NCBI RefSeq assembly: GCF_039530225.1
Contig: NZ_BAAAOH010000001.1
Span: 558,001 to 622,000, forward strand
DNA length: 64,000 nt
Direction: 5' to 3'
Origin: Microbacterium pumilum
GTDB lineage: Bacteria; Actinomycetota; Actinomycetes; Actinomycetales; Microbacteriaceae
The notes under the pieces were generated by a model that saw nothing but the letters and a program-made list of their open reading frames with translations, was not told where the DNA came from and did not search any database. The position numbers and the translations under genes are program-made. Positions 53,193 through 62,063 of this stretch are shown here, one piece after another; position 1 is the stretch's first letter; each line of letters opens with the position of its first letter.

Positions 53193-54309
53193 CGACATCA
53201 CCATTCTCGCCGTGGACGATCTGCCACAGAACCTCCGTCTGCTGGATGCCATTCTCAGTCCCCGGGGATACCGACTCATCATGGCCTCGTCCGGGGAGGA
53301 GGCGCTCGCTGTTCTGCCCGGCTCGGGAGCCGACCTCGTCCTGCTCGACATCCTGATGCCGGGGATCGACGGGTACGAGGTCTGTCGTCGGATCCGCAGC
53401 ACCCCGAGCTTCGAGTTCCTGCCGGTGGTGATGATCACGGCGAGCGGCGATCAGGAGAAGGTCCGCGCCATCGAAGCGGGTGCGGATGACTTCGTGAGCA
53501 AGCCGCTGAACCAGGGCGAGCTGCTGGCGCGCGTCGCCTCGCTCGCGCGGATCAAGCGATACCAGGACACCATCCAGCGCCAGTCCGCCGAACTCGCGGC
53601 GTGGAACCTCGAGCTGGAGGACCGGGTCCGCGCGCAGATCGATGAGCTCCAACGGGTGAACCGGTTGCGGCGGTTCCTCTCGCCGCAGTTGGTGGATGTG
53701 GTGATGGACTCCGGCGACGACGGCTTTCTCGTCAGTCACCGGCGCGAGATCGTCGTCGTCTTCTGCGACCTCCGCGGCTTCACCCCCTTCGCCGAGTCGA
53801 GTGAGCCCGAAGAGGTGATGGGGGTGCTCTCGGAGTTCCATACCGCGATGGGCGAACTCATCGACCGCTTCGACGGCACACTCGAGCGATTCACGGGCGA
53901 CGGGCTGATGGTGTTCTTCAACGATCCGATCCCGTGCGAGAATCCCGCCGAGCGGGCCGTGACGATGGCGGTGGCGATGCGCGACCGCGTCGCCGAACTC
54001 GCCGCCGCCTGGGCGAGGCGAGGCCACGACCTCGGCTTCGGGATCGGCATCGCGCAGGGATTCGCCACCCTCGGCCGCATCGGCTTCGAGGGCCGGTCCG
54101 ACTATGCCGCCATCGGCAACGTGACCAATCTCGCTGCGCGACTGTGCGTGGCCGCGGGGCCGTGGCAGATCCTCGTCACACAGCGTGTGCTCTCGGCGAC
54201 CGAAGAGCTCATCGTCACCGAGTCGGTCGGCGACTTGGACCTGCGCGGCTTCAGCCGGCCGATCCGCGCTTTCGACGTCGCCGGCATGACGAGCCGAACG
54301 GGAGGGTGA
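53182..54309 (+). CDS. response regulator with adenylate/guanylate cyclase output domain
   Basis: A 375-residue protein: receiver (about 5-122) with LVLLDILMPGIDGYEV and VMITASGDQ, then a coiled linker (RQSAELAAWNLELEDRVRAQI), then a class III cyclase domain (about 175-370). The cyclase keeps the first metal aspartate in VVVFCDLRGFTPFAE, the second in ERFTGDGLMVFF, and the Asn/Arg pair in GNVTNLAARLC. All catalytic positions are together, so it can act as a homodimer, unlike the split domains of the protein at 33371-37126. GTG start inside the previous gene. Phosphorylation by the upstream kinase probably controls cyclic-nucleotide output. Confidence 0.9.
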   Translation: MSSDDITILAVDDLPQNLRLLDAILSPRGYRLIMASSGEEALAVLPGSGADLVLLDILMPGIDGYEVCRRIRSTPSFEFLPVVMITASGDQEKVRAIEAGADDFVSKPLNQGELLARVASLARIKRYQDTIQRQSAELAAWNLELEDRVRAQIDELQRVNRLRRFLSPQLVDVVMDSGDDGFLVSHRREIVVVFCDLRGFTPFAESSEPEEVMGVLSEFHTAMGELIDRFDGTLERFTGDGLMVFFNDPIPCENPAERAVTMAVAMRDRVAELAAAWARRGHDLGFGIGIAQGFATLGRIGFEGRSDYAAIGNVTNLAARLCVAAGPWQILVTQRVLSATEELIVTESVGDLDLRGFSRPIRAFDVAGMTSRTGG

Positions 54310-54314
54310 AAGAC

Positions 54315-55904
54315 ATGACCACCTTGGATACCAGACCGGCGCCCGACGCGGTGGAAACGCTTTCGGACCTCGACGAGGAGGCCCGGAACGCCCGATTCCA
54401 GCTGTTGCAGGACCGGATGAGCTCGGTGTGGGACTCGATGAAGCTGGATCTCGATGACGAGTCCGTCGTGGTCGTCCCGTCGGTCACCCTCAGTCTCACG
54501 ACGGCGGCGACCGGCAGCATGATGCAGGCGATGGAGGAGCGCTTCCTGTTCCTGCTGCTCCTGCTGCGCCAGCCGCGGCTGCGGATGATCTACGTCACCT
54601 CGATGCCGATCGATGCACGGATCATCGAGTACTACCTCGCGCTGCTGCCGGGTGTGATTCCGAGCCATGCGCTCGCCAGGCTGCACACCGTCTCGGTGGG
54701 TGACGCCTCGGCGCGACCGTTGAGCGTGAAGCTGATGGAGCGACCCCGGCTGCTGTCGAAGATCGCCGGCATGATCCCCAACCGGGCGCGGAGCCACCTC
54801 ATCCTGTACAACACCACCGAGCTCGAACGCGACATCGCGCTCACCCTCGGCATTCCCATGTACGGCGCCGACCCTCGCCTCGCCGAACTGGGCAGCAAGA
54901 CCGGCTGCCGCCGCCTCTTCGGCGACGTCGGGGTGCGATACCCGCTCGGGGTCGAGGACCTCCACAGTATCGACGACGTGGTCGATGCGGTCGGCGAGAT
55001 CCTCGCAGCGCGTCCAACGGTGCGCCAGGTCATCGTCAAGCTCAACGAGGGCGTCTCCGGGTCCGGGAACGCTCTCGTCGACCTCGAGGGCATCACCTCA
55101 CTGCCTGCTTCCGAACGGCGCGCGGAGACGCTGGAGCGCGTGAAGCGGATACAGTTGGAGTCGCCGTATGTGCCGTTCGAGACGTATGTCGCCAACCTCT
55201 CGACGGGTGGCGGAATCGTGGAGGAACGCATCGTCGGCGAGGAGCTCCTCAGCCCGAGCGTGCAGATGCGGATTCACCCGGGAGGCAGCGTCGAGCTCCT
55301 GTCGACCCACGACCAACTCCTCGGCGGCGCGAGCGGGCAGAGCTACCTGGGCTGCATCTTCCCCGCCGATCCGGCGTACTCGCGTCTCATCAGCGAGCCG
55401 GCAATGGCCATCGGCGAGCGACTGGCCGAAGAGGGAGTGATCGGACGCTTCGCGGTCGACTTCGTCGTGGTGCGAACCGCCGACGGCACCTGGTCCGAGT
55501 ATGCGATCGAGTTGAATCTGCGCAAGGGAGGTACGACCCATCCGTTCCTCACCCTCCAGTTCCTGACCGATGGCAGATACGACGCCGAGACGGGGCGATT
55601 CCTCACCCCCGACGGCGCCGTGAAGCACTTGGCGGCCACCGATCACCTCGAGTCCGATGCCCTGCGGGCGATCTCGGTGGGAGACCTCTTCGATGTGGTG
55701 GCCCGGCACGGTCTGCACTTCGATCAGTCGAGGCAGACCGGCATCGTCTTCCACATGATCAGCTCCATCACCGAGCACGGCCGCGTCGGGATGACCGCCG
55801 TCGGCGACACGCCCGAACAGGCGATGCAGCTGTACGCCCGTGCCCGCGAGGCGCTGCTGGAGGAAGCCCACGTCGCAGCACGGGAGAGCGCGCTCCCCGA
55901 CTGA
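54315..55904 (+). CDS. ATP-grasp peptide-ligase-like protein (PGM1-related)
   Basis: A 529-residue ATP-grasp enzyme. TVRQVIVKLNEGVSGSGNALVDL is the ATP-binding strand and glycine loop; FETYVANLSTGGGIVEERI and FAVDFVVVRTADGTWSEYAIELNLRKGGTTHPFLTLQFLTDGRYD (parts YAIELNLRKGGTTHP and TLQFLTDG) hold the metal-binding Glu and Asn and match the C-terminal domain of PGM1-type peptide ligases. These join a carboxylate to an amino group with ATP; substrates here are unknown. GGAGGG lies 8 bases before ATG 54315. It directly follows the receiver-cyclase gene and is probably cotranscribed with it. Confidence 0.75.
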   Translation: MTTLDTRPAPDAVETLSDLDEEARNARFQLLQDRMSSVWDSMKLDLDDESVVVVPSVTLSLTTAATGSMMQAMEERFLFLLLLLRQPRLRMIYVTSMPIDARIIEYYLALLPGVIPSHALARLHTVSVGDASARPLSVKLMERPRLLSKIAGMIPNRARSHLILYNTTELERDIALTLGIPMYGADPRLAELGSKTGCRRLFGDVGVRYPLGVEDLHSIDDVVDAVGEILAARPTVRQVIVKLNEGVSGSGNALVDLEGITSLPASERRAETLERVKRIQLESPYVPFETYVANLSTGGGIVEERIVGEELLSPSVQMRIHPGGSVELLSTHDQLLGGASGQSYLGCIFPADPAYSRLISEPAMAIGERLAEEGVIGRFAVDFVVVRTADGTWSEYAIELNLRKGGTTHPFLTLQFLTDGRYDAETGRFLTPDGAVKHLAATDHLESDALRAISVGDLFDVVARHGLHFDQSRQTGIVFHMISSITEHGRVGMTAVGDTPEQAMQLYARAREALLEEAHVAARESALPD

Positions 55905-55911
55905 CAGCGGG

Positions 55912-56703
55912 TCAGCCACCCGGCCCGAGGATGAGGTTCCAGGTGCCGGCGGCCACCGCCGCAGCGGTCGCCATCGACGCGATCGCGAGCCCGACTGCCA
56001 TGAGCCCCCACTCGGCGGCTCCGAACCGCGACTCGCGCGCCCAGGTTCTCACGCCGGGTGCACCGAAGCCGCGCGCCTCCATCGCGGTCGCGAGCTTCGA
56101 CCCGCGGCGGATCGACAGCACCAGGAGCGCGAACGCCATTCCGAGGAATCGCCGCAGCCGCCCCCGGTCGGCGACGCCTCGCGCACGGCGAGCGAGCTCG
56201 AGGGCCCGCCAGTCGTCGAGGAACAGCCCGACCATGCGGAGCCCTGCCAGCGCCCCGATCACGAAGCGTGCGGGCAGCTTCAGCACCTGGCCGAGCCCGT
56301 CCGCGAGATCGGTCGGATCGACCGTCGCGAACAGCACGACCGACGGCAGCGCGATCGCGAGCACCCGCAGAGTCGTGGCCAGCGCAAGGATGAGCGAGCC
56401 CTGACTCACCTCGACGAACAGCCAATCGACATAGACCTCGCCACTCGTGCGGCCGTAGAGCGCGATCGTCAGGCCGGTGAGCGGGGCGAGCGCCCACACG
56501 ATCCAGGTCCGCGCCCAGAACTCGCGCCAGCCGAGACCCGCGAGCGGCATGAGCAGCAGCTCGAGCGCGAGGGCGACCGCCGCCGACACGACGTCGAGCG
56601 TCAGCACGAGCGGGATCGTGATGAGCGCGGATGCTCCGAGCTTCGCGACCGGGTTGACCCGCGACATCCGCCCGGTGCGCGCGTGGGCGTCGAGGAGGGT
56701 CAT
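55912..56703 (-). CDS. ykoC: ECF transporter transmembrane (T) component, YkoC-like
   Basis: A 263-residue membrane protein of the EcfT/CbiQ family with about five hydrophobic segments. Both coupling motifs are visible: LELARRARGV and AMEARGFGAPG (Ala-Arg-Gly), which contact the ATPases. Start ATG at 56703 overlaps the ATPase stop (ATGA). It is the third gene of the TPP-controlled importer and scaffolds the S component to the ATPases. Confidence 0.88.
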   Translation of the reverse strand: MTLLDAHARTGRMSRVNPVAKLGASALITIPLVLTLDVVSAAVALALELLLMPLAGLGWREFWARTWIVWALAPLTGLTIALYGRTSGEVYVDWLFVEVSQGSLILALATTLRVLAIALPSVVLFATVDPTDLADGLGQVLKLPARFVIGALAGLRMVGLFLDDWRALELARRARGVADRGRLRRFLGMAFALLVLSIRRGSKLATAMEARGFGAPGVRTWARESRFGAAEWGLMAVGLAIASMATAAAVAAGTWNLILGPGG

Positions 56704-58166
56704 GCTCGCCCGCCCAGGTCGAGGCGCTCGGCGTGGAGCGCGTCGATGACGTCCTCGTCGTGGGTGATCGCGACGATCGCGGAGCCGTCGTCGCGCAGCC
56801 GCGCGAGCAGCGCGACGAGCTCCGCCCATGTGCGCGCATCCTGCCCGAACGTCGGCTCGTCCAGCACGAGGACGCGGGGGGCGGTCGCCAGTGCCGCCGC
56901 GACCGTCAGCCGCCGCTTCTCGCCGCCCGAGAGGGTGAACGGATTCGCGCGGGCGAGCGGTGCCAGCCGCAACCGCTCGAGCAGCTCGTCCACGCGCGCC
57001 GCGGTCTCGCCCTCGCCGATTCCGAGTGCGCGGGGGCCCACCTCGAGCTCGTCGCGCACGGTCTTCGCGAGCAGCTGGTGCTCAGGGTCCTGGAACACCG
57101 TGCCGATCCGGGTCAGCAGCTGCCGCGACGCCCAGCGGATCGGGTGTGGACCGGCGCTTCCTGCCAGCTCGGGCGAGGCGAGCAGAGTGCCGGATGCCGG
57201 GGCCAGCAGTCCGGCGACGGTCAGTCCGAGCGTCGACTTTCCGGCGCCGTTGGGTCCGGTGATCGCGAGCGCGCCACCCGCTCGCACCGCGACGTCGATC
57301 CCGCTCGCCACGGGATGGCCCGCCACGCGCTGCACGGAGAGCCGCTCGGCCGACAGCAGCGGGGCACCGGGTGTCTGCGCGGGTGCGGGCGGACGAGCGG
57401 GCGGGATGCCGGGCACCCACACGCCGCGCGCGGCGAGCTCTCGACCCTCGCGTGCCAGCACCGCCTCGGGCGGTCCGTCGGCGATCACGCCGCCGCCGTC
57501 GATGTCGCCGAGCACGATCACGCGTGACACGACCGGCAGCCACACCGAGACGCGGTGCTCGACGATGACGAGGGTTGCGGGATGCGCGTCGAGCATCCGC
57601 GTCACGGCGTCTCGCACCTCGGTGACACCCGCCGGATCGAGGTTCGCGGTCGGCTCGTCGAGCAGCACGAGTCCCGGTCGCATCGCGAGCAGCCCGGCGA
57701 GCGCCAGGCGCTGCTTCTGTCCGCCGGACAGAGCCTTCGTCGCGCGGTCCAGGGGCACGTCGAGCCCGACGGCATCCAGAGACCGCGAAACGCGCGGCCA
57801 GATCTCGTCGCGGGGAACGCCGAAGTTCTCGCAGCCGAACGCGACGTCGTCTCCGACCCGCGCGAGGATCACTTGGGCATCCGGATCCTGCAGGACGAGC
57901 CCCGCGCGACCGCGGGCCTGCGCCGCCGGTGTGCCGTCGATGAGCAGCGACCCGGTCTGCTCGCCGTCGTCCTCGCCCCCGAGCACACCGGCGAGACCGT
58001 GCAGCAGCGTGGACTTGCCCGCACCCGATGCGCCCAGCAGCAGCACGCGCTCGCCGGGCTCGATGTGGAACGAGGCATCCCGGATGGCCCACGCGTGACG
58101 TGACGCATGACGCCAGCCCCACCCCTGCGCGTCGATCGCCGCAGGGCGTGGCGTCACGCCAGCCAC
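56700..58166 (-). CDS. ykoD: ECF transporter ATPase, two ABC domains fused, YkoD-like
   Basis: A 488-residue protein with two complete ABC domains: GASGAGKSTLLHGLAG, ATKALSGGQKQRLALAG and LVLLDEPTANLDP in the first; GPNGAGKSTLGLTVAG, FTLSGGEKRRLTVAAAL and VLVLDEPTFGQD in the second. The fused A-A' layout is that of YkoD-type ECF ATPases. Start GTG at 58166 lies 4 bases after the S-component stop; a second GTG at 58157 is also possible. It powers the importer. Confidence 0.9.
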   Translation of the reverse strand: MAGVTPRPAAIDAQGWGWRHASRHAWAIRDASFHIEPGERVLLLGASGAGKSTLLHGLAGVLGGEDDGEQTGSLLIDGTPAAQARGRAGLVLQDPDAQVILARVGDDVAFGCENFGVPRDEIWPRVSRSLDAVGLDVPLDRATKALSGGQKQRLALAGLLAMRPGLVLLDEPTANLDPAGVTEVRDAVTRMLDAHPATLVIVEHRVSVWLPVVSRVIVLGDIDGGGVIADGPPEAVLAREGRELAARGVWVPGIPPARPPAPAQTPGAPLLSAERLSVQRVAGHPVASGIDVAVRAGGALAITGPNGAGKSTLGLTVAGLLAPASGTLLASPELAGSAGPHPIRWASRQLLTRIGTVFQDPEHQLLAKTVRDELEVGPRALGIGEGETAARVDELLERLRLAPLARANPFTLSGGEKRRLTVAAALATAPRVLVLDEPTFGQDARTWAELVALLARLRDDGSAIVAITHDEDVIDALHAERLDLGGRA

Positions 58167-58170
58167 GGCG

Positions 58171-58800
58171 TCAGACGCGGGCGCGTACTTCGCGCCCCGA
58201 GGCGAACCGGTCGAGCGCCCCGGTCGCGGCGAGCCCGCGCGCGAGCAGCCATGAGAGTCCGCCCGCGATGACCGCACCCGAGATCGATGTGCTGATGAGG
58301 TACACGATGATGAACGGGATGTCGGAGCCGGGCCACCAGAGCAGGAGGTTGTTGACCCCACCGGCGAGTGCCGCCCCGACGCCGGCGAGCATCGCGACCG
58401 GCAGCGACCAGCGGCGGTAGAAGAAGAGCAGGAAGACCACCTCGGCACCGAGTCCCTGGACGAGCCCCGCCTCGAGGGTGAGGAATCCACCCCACGTGTT
58501 CCCGACCAGCGCCGAGACGATTGCGGCGAGCAACTCGGTGTAGATCGCGGCTCCGGGCTTGCGGATGATCAGGGCTCCGAGCACCCCCGCGAACAGCCAC
58601 GGCCCGTCGAGCAGACCCTGCAAGCCGGGCAGCAAGGGCGTGAGGAACGCGTTCGGCCCGATGTAGGCGATGTTCCAGAGCACGAAGATCAGGCCGGACG
58701 CGACGCCGATGACGCTGGCGACGACGATGTCGACGATCCGCCAACGATGGATCCGCGAAGTGGATGAGGTATCTGCGGATGCAGACGTGGAAACGCCCAT
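58171..58800 (-). CDS. ykoE: ECF transporter substrate-binding (S) component, YkoE family
   Basis: A 209-residue membrane protein with about five or six helices: WRIVDIVVASVIGVASGLIFVLWN, GPWLFAGVLGALIIRKPGAAIYTELLAAIVSALVGNTWG and AGLVQGLGAEVVFLLFFY fit the YkoE family, the thiamine/hydroxymethylpyrimidine S component. The GKPGAA-like KPGAAIYTEL segment and the conserved acidic residues in AIYTEL are as expected. ATG at 58800 has GGAGG 7 bases upstream, just after a TPP riboswitch. With the next two genes it forms a ykoEDC thiamine-precursor importer. Confidence 0.88.
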   Translation of the reverse strand: MGVSTSASADTSSTSRIHRWRIVDIVVASVIGVASGLIFVLWNIAYIGPNAFLTPLLPGLQGLLDGPWLFAGVLGALIIRKPGAAIYTELLAAIVSALVGNTWGGFLTLEAGLVQGLGAEVVFLLFFYRRWSLPVAMLAGVGAALAGGVNNLLLWWPGSDIPFIIVYLISTSISGAVIAGGLSWLLARGLAATGALDRFASGREVRARV

Positions 58801-58807
58801 GATGGCT

Positions 58808-58893
58808 CCTCCCTGCGCTGGCATGACCCAGATCAGGTTCGACGGTCGAAGCGTGGATCGCTTCCTCTCAGCCCGGCTCACCGGACTCCCGTG
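58808..58893 (-). promoter_or_regulatory. TPP riboswitch (THI element)
   Basis: On the minus strand the leader reads GGGAGTCCGG, then GGGCTGAGAGG, then ACCTGATCTGGGTCATGCCAG, then GCAGGGAG; I give these as separate motifs. CTGAGA and ACCTGATCTGG...TGCCAGCG...GGGA are the two conserved TPP-binding boxes. The 3' end adjoins the ribosome site GGAGG of ykoE, so ligand binding probably blocks translation. It represses the importer when thiamine pyrophosphate is plentiful. Confidence 0.95.
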
Positions 58894-58905
58894 GTTGTTT
58901 CGATG

Positions 58906-58911
58906 AGTATA
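58906..58911 (-). promoter_or_regulatory. -10 element upstream of the TPP riboswitch
   Basis: TATACT on the minus strand lies about 13 bases before the riboswitch core, the expected place for the promoter of the ykoEDC transcript. No clear -35 is seen. Confidence 0.45.
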
Positions 58912-58927
58912 GCCGGTGGCGCCGTTG

Positions 58928-58933
58928 TACCTT
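58928..58933 (+). promoter_or_regulatory. -10 element of a leaderless promoter for the carboxypeptidase gene
   Basis: TACCTT ends 6 bases before the GTG at 58940, with no ribosome site between. Only 17 bases separate it from the divergent ykoE -10 element. Confidence 0.45.
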
Positions 58934-58939
58934 TAGCGG

Positions 58940-60502
58940 GTGACCGTGGACGACGCTGCTTCTTCGACGCGCCGCGCGCGGCGACGTCGCGACGATGCGT
59001 CGATGGATGCCGCGCCCGACCCCGACTCGTCGGACACCGTCCTGACCCTCGAGCACGACCGAGAATCCGCATCGTCCCAGGACGGAGAGGACCCCGTCGT
59101 CGACCCGGATTCCGGCGGCCGACCTGCCTACGTGCGGGCCCCTTCGGCGACACCGACCCGAGAGCGATCCGCGCTGCTGTGGGTGGATGAGGCATCCGTC
59201 GGCACGACCGCAGGACCCGTCGCGGACCTCTCCACCGCGACGACGCCTTTCGTGCCGGTCGGCAACGATCTGCTCGCCGATCTGCCTCGCCGGTCCCCAC
59301 TCCGAGCGAGCGTCATCGTCCCGACTCTGATCGGCGCGGGGCTCGTCGGTGCCTATGCGGCGACAACCCTGCTCTGGCCGCTGTACGCCGTCGCACCGAC
59401 GGTCACAGCCATGGAGGTGCAGCCGGTCCCTGCACCGGCCGCCGCCATGACCTGGCCGGCAACGGGGAGCGCGGCGGTCTCGGTGAACGGCATCACGGGG
59501 ATGGCGGCATCCAGCCCCGACCCGTTCCCGATGGCCAGCATCACCAAGGTCGTGACGGCGCTCGCGGTGCTCGACGAGATGCCCCTCGCCGTCGGCGAGC
59601 AGGGCCCGTCGTTCCAGTTCAGCTACGCCGACAGCCTCGCCTACTGGAACGCACTCGCCCAGAACGAGTCCGCCCTCGACGTGCCCGTCGGGGGCAGCCT
59701 GACGGAGTACGAGCTGCTCGAGGGCATGCTGATCGGCTCGGCCGGCAACTACGCCGAGCGGCTCGCCGGCAACCTCTGGCCGTCCGATGCGGTGTACGCG
59801 GATGCGGCCAACTCCTGGCTGCGTGCTCATGGCGTCGAGGGGGTGACGGTCGTCGAGCCCACCGGCATGGATCGGGGCAACACGGCGAGCCCGAGCGCCC
59901 TCATCCCTCTCGCACAGAAGGCCCTCGCGAACCCGGTGATCGCCGAGATCGTCGCGAAGCAGGCAGTCGACCTGCCTGGCGCCGGGAACGTCGTGAACAC
60001 GAACGGGCTGCTGGCAGACCCGGGCGTCCTCGGCATCAAGACCGGAACGCTGGACGGCTACAACCTGCTCTCGGCGAAGGACGTGACGATCGGCGACACG
60101 ACCGTCCGCCTCTACGCGTCGGTGCTGGGCCAGCCCGACGATGCATCGCGCCTGGCCGCGTCACGGGCGCTGTACACGCAGCTCGAGACCCAGTTGCAGC
60201 CCGCGCCCTCGGTCACCGCCGGTACCACGACGGCGCTCGTCGAGACCGTGTGGGGCGAAGAGGTGGATGTCGTGACGGCGGATGACGCATCCGTCATCCT
60301 GTGGAACGGCGGCACGGGGACCGTCTCGACGTCGTATTCGCTCGGCGACAGCCGAGCGGACGGGGATGTCGTCGGCAGCCTCTCGGTCGGCGGGCCGCTC
60401 GATCAGACGACGGTCGACCTCAAGCTCGCCGACGACGTCGAGGGGCCGACCGCCTGGTGGCGGCTCACGCACCCCCTCGAGCTGTTCGGTCTCACCGACT
60501 GA
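58940..60502 (+). CDS. D-alanyl-D-alanine carboxypeptidase (DacA/PBP5-like), membrane-anchored
   Basis: A 520-residue protein. About 120 disordered acidic residues precede one membrane helix (about 125-147, SVIVPTLIGAGLVGAYAATTLLW) that anchors the outside domain. The serine-peptidase motifs are all visible: SxxK in FPMASITKVVTALAVL, SxN in MLIGSAGNYAERLAG and KTG in GVLGIKTGTLDGYN. It trims the terminal D-alanine of peptidoglycan stem peptides. The long cytoplasmic tail is unusual and could be a regulatory or docking segment. GTG start fits the leaderless -10. It converges on the J-domain gene with 8 bases between stops. Confidence 0.88.
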   Translation: MTVDDAASSTRRARRRRDDASMDAAPDPDSSDTVLTLEHDRESASSQDGEDPVVDPDSGGRPAYVRAPSATPTRERSALLWVDEASVGTTAGPVADLSTATTPFVPVGNDLLADLPRRSPLRASVIVPTLIGAGLVGAYAATTLLWPLYAVAPTVTAMEVQPVPAPAAAMTWPATGSAAVSVNGITGMAASSPDPFPMASITKVVTALAVLDEMPLAVGEQGPSFQFSYADSLAYWNALAQNESALDVPVGGSLTEYELLEGMLIGSAGNYAERLAGNLWPSDAVYADAANSWLRAHGVEGVTVVEPTGMDRGNTASPSALIPLAQKALANPVIAEIVAKQAVDLPGAGNVVNTNGLLADPGVLGIKTGTLDGYNLLSAKDVTIGDTTVRLYASVLGQPDDASRLAASRALYTQLETQLQPAPSVTAGTTTALVETVWGEEVDVVTADDASVILWNGGTGTVSTSYSLGDSRADGDVVGSLSVGGPLDQTTVDLKLADDVEGPTAWWRLTHPLELFGLTD

Positions 60503-60510
60503 CCGCCGGC

Positions 60511-61452
60511 TCAGGCGAAGCGGACCGACTGCTGCAACCTGGTTCGCACGTCGAAGACCTCGTTGCCTCCGATCGCGCGCGCTCCGGTGATCCCACGCCG
60601 GAGCACGGTCGACAGGGCGCTGCGCGAGACCACGACGACCGGAGTGCCGCGCACCTTGCCGAGCTCGGCGATCGACTCCATCACGTCGTCGTCGGGCAGC
60701 ACCACGATCGCGCCGCCGAAGCGCACACCCGCGGCCCGCGCCATGCCGCGCATCCGTGCGACCAGCTCTGCGATCGGAGCCCCCGACACGCCTTCGCCGA
60801 CCAGCTCGCCGCGTCGGATGCGCACCGGCCCGCCGAAGTCCTCGGACAGGATGCCGTACAGCCCGCTCGGGCCGAGCACGATGTGGTCGATCTTCGCGTC
60901 CGAGTCGGCGCCGCGCCCGGCGGCCATCACGTCGTGCCACACCGTGTATCCCATGCCGAGGTCCGCGACCACTCGGGCCGTGGCCTCTTCGGCCAGCGCG
61001 TCCGCCAGCAGCCGACGGAGGTGATGCGGCGCGGAGCGCACCAGCGCCGGGTCATACGGGTCCTCCAGCGCCACGCCGCGACCCGCCCACTCGCGGATGA
61101 GGGTCAGATACCGCTCCCGCCGCCACCCGCCAGGCTGGCCGTGCGACCGGGCGCGGGGGCGTGTGTCCGGGCGCGGCGCGGGGGCCCGCCATCCGGGTGC
61201 AGCGCCTGTCGACGCTTCGGGGGCCGGCTCCGCGCTGAAACCGTGACCGCGATCGTAGGCCGCACGCGCGGCCGGAGTGCCGACGAGTTCCCACGCGCGC
61301 TGCACCTGCACGAACACGGCGGCGTCTCCGCCGGTGTCGGGGTGCGTCTGCCGCAGGCGCAGGCGGAAGGCGCGCCGCAGACCCTCTTCGTCGGCGGCGG
61401 GGTCGACGCCCAGCACCTCGTAGGCGGACGACGAGAGCGGACTGTCGAACAC
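60511..61452 (-). CDS. J-domain protein fused to a NERD-like domain
   Basis: A 313-residue protein. Residues 8-66 are a DnaJ J domain with the catalytic HPD at 37-39 (RQTHPDTGG). A disordered linker follows, then from about 130 to the end a domain containing WHDVMAAGRGADSDAKIDHIVLGPSGLYGILSED (key parts AKIDHIVLGPSGLYGI). The last resembles NERD (nuclease-related) domains, in which xDHVVVGPxGVF is typical; the catalytic Glu/Lys are not clearly present. It has no zinc-finger or CTD, so it is not a canonical DnaJ. GTG start with GGGAGG 5 bases upstream. Confidence 0.75.
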   Translation of the reverse strand: MFDSPLSSSAYEVLGVDPAADEEGLRRAFRLRLRQTHPDTGGDAAVFVQVQRAWELVGTPAARAAYDRGHGFSAEPAPEASTGAAPGWRAPAPRPDTRPRARSHGQPGGWRRERYLTLIREWAGRGVALEDPYDPALVRSAPHHLRRLLADALAEEATARVVADLGMGYTVWHDVMAAGRGADSDAKIDHIVLGPSGLYGILSEDFGGPVRIRRGELVGEGVSGAPIAELVARMRGMARAAGVRFGGAIVVLPDDDVMESIAELGKVRGTPVVVVSRSALSTVLRRGITGARAIGGNEVFDVRTRLQQSVRFA

Positions 61453-61544
61453 GCGCCCTCCCGCCGGTTCATCGCCGCAACCGCTGCGGCGGGTTTCAGG
61501 CTAATCCACCCGGTGATGCGTGCGGCGCTGCAGAGCGTTCGGGG

Positions 61545-62063
61545 TCAGCGACGCTGGTTGCGGCGCGCGTATGCGGCCGCGCTGCGGCTCGAGAGCGCGA
61601 GCAGGATCAGGATGTCGAGGCTCAGCGACAGGAAGGTGCCCTCGAGAGTGATCTCGTCCCCGATGGCCCACCACGTGGCGAACGATGTCGCGATCGAGAT
61701 CGTCGAAATCGCCATCACGAAGACCCGCGGCCAGTTGTGTCCCCGGTAGATCAAGAGGGCGAAGAGCGCGTCCAACGCTATGGCGATGACGCCGAACCCG
61801 ACGGCGATCCAGAACCCGATCTGGATGACCTCCGCTGTCGCCTCCACGGCATCGAGGGTGAGGCTGGCGCTGTCGAGGGCCTCGTCCCATGCAGCACCGA
61901 GACCGGCGATCACGAACACGCCCGCGGCGACCCGAATCAGTACGAGCACCACACCGGCGACCGTCGATGCGGGCCGGGGCATGTCGGGGTTGTAGCCCGT
62001 CGGACGAAGCAGTCGCGCCGCAGGCTCGTAGGCGGGGCGCTTATGGGGGGATGGCGTCGTCAT
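61545..62063 (-). CDS. hypothetical four-helix membrane protein
   Basis: A 172-residue protein with an about 35-residue cytoplasmic head and four hydrophobic helices (ASTVAGVVLVLIRVAAGVFVIAG; VIQIGFWIAVGFGVIAIALDALFALLIY; VFVMAISTISIATSFATWW; FLSLSLDILILLAL). No motif I recognise. ATG (62061-62063) overlaps the stop of the LssY-C gene (ATGA), so the two are made together. Confidence 0.75.
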   Translation of the reverse strand: MTTPSPHKRPAYEPAARLLRPTGYNPDMPRPASTVAGVVLVLIRVAAGVFVIAGLGAAWDEALDSASLTLDAVEATAEVIQIGFWIAVGFGVIAIALDALFALLIYRGHNWPRVFVMAISTISIATSFATWWAIGDEITLEGTFLSLSLDILILLALSSRSAAAYARRNQRR

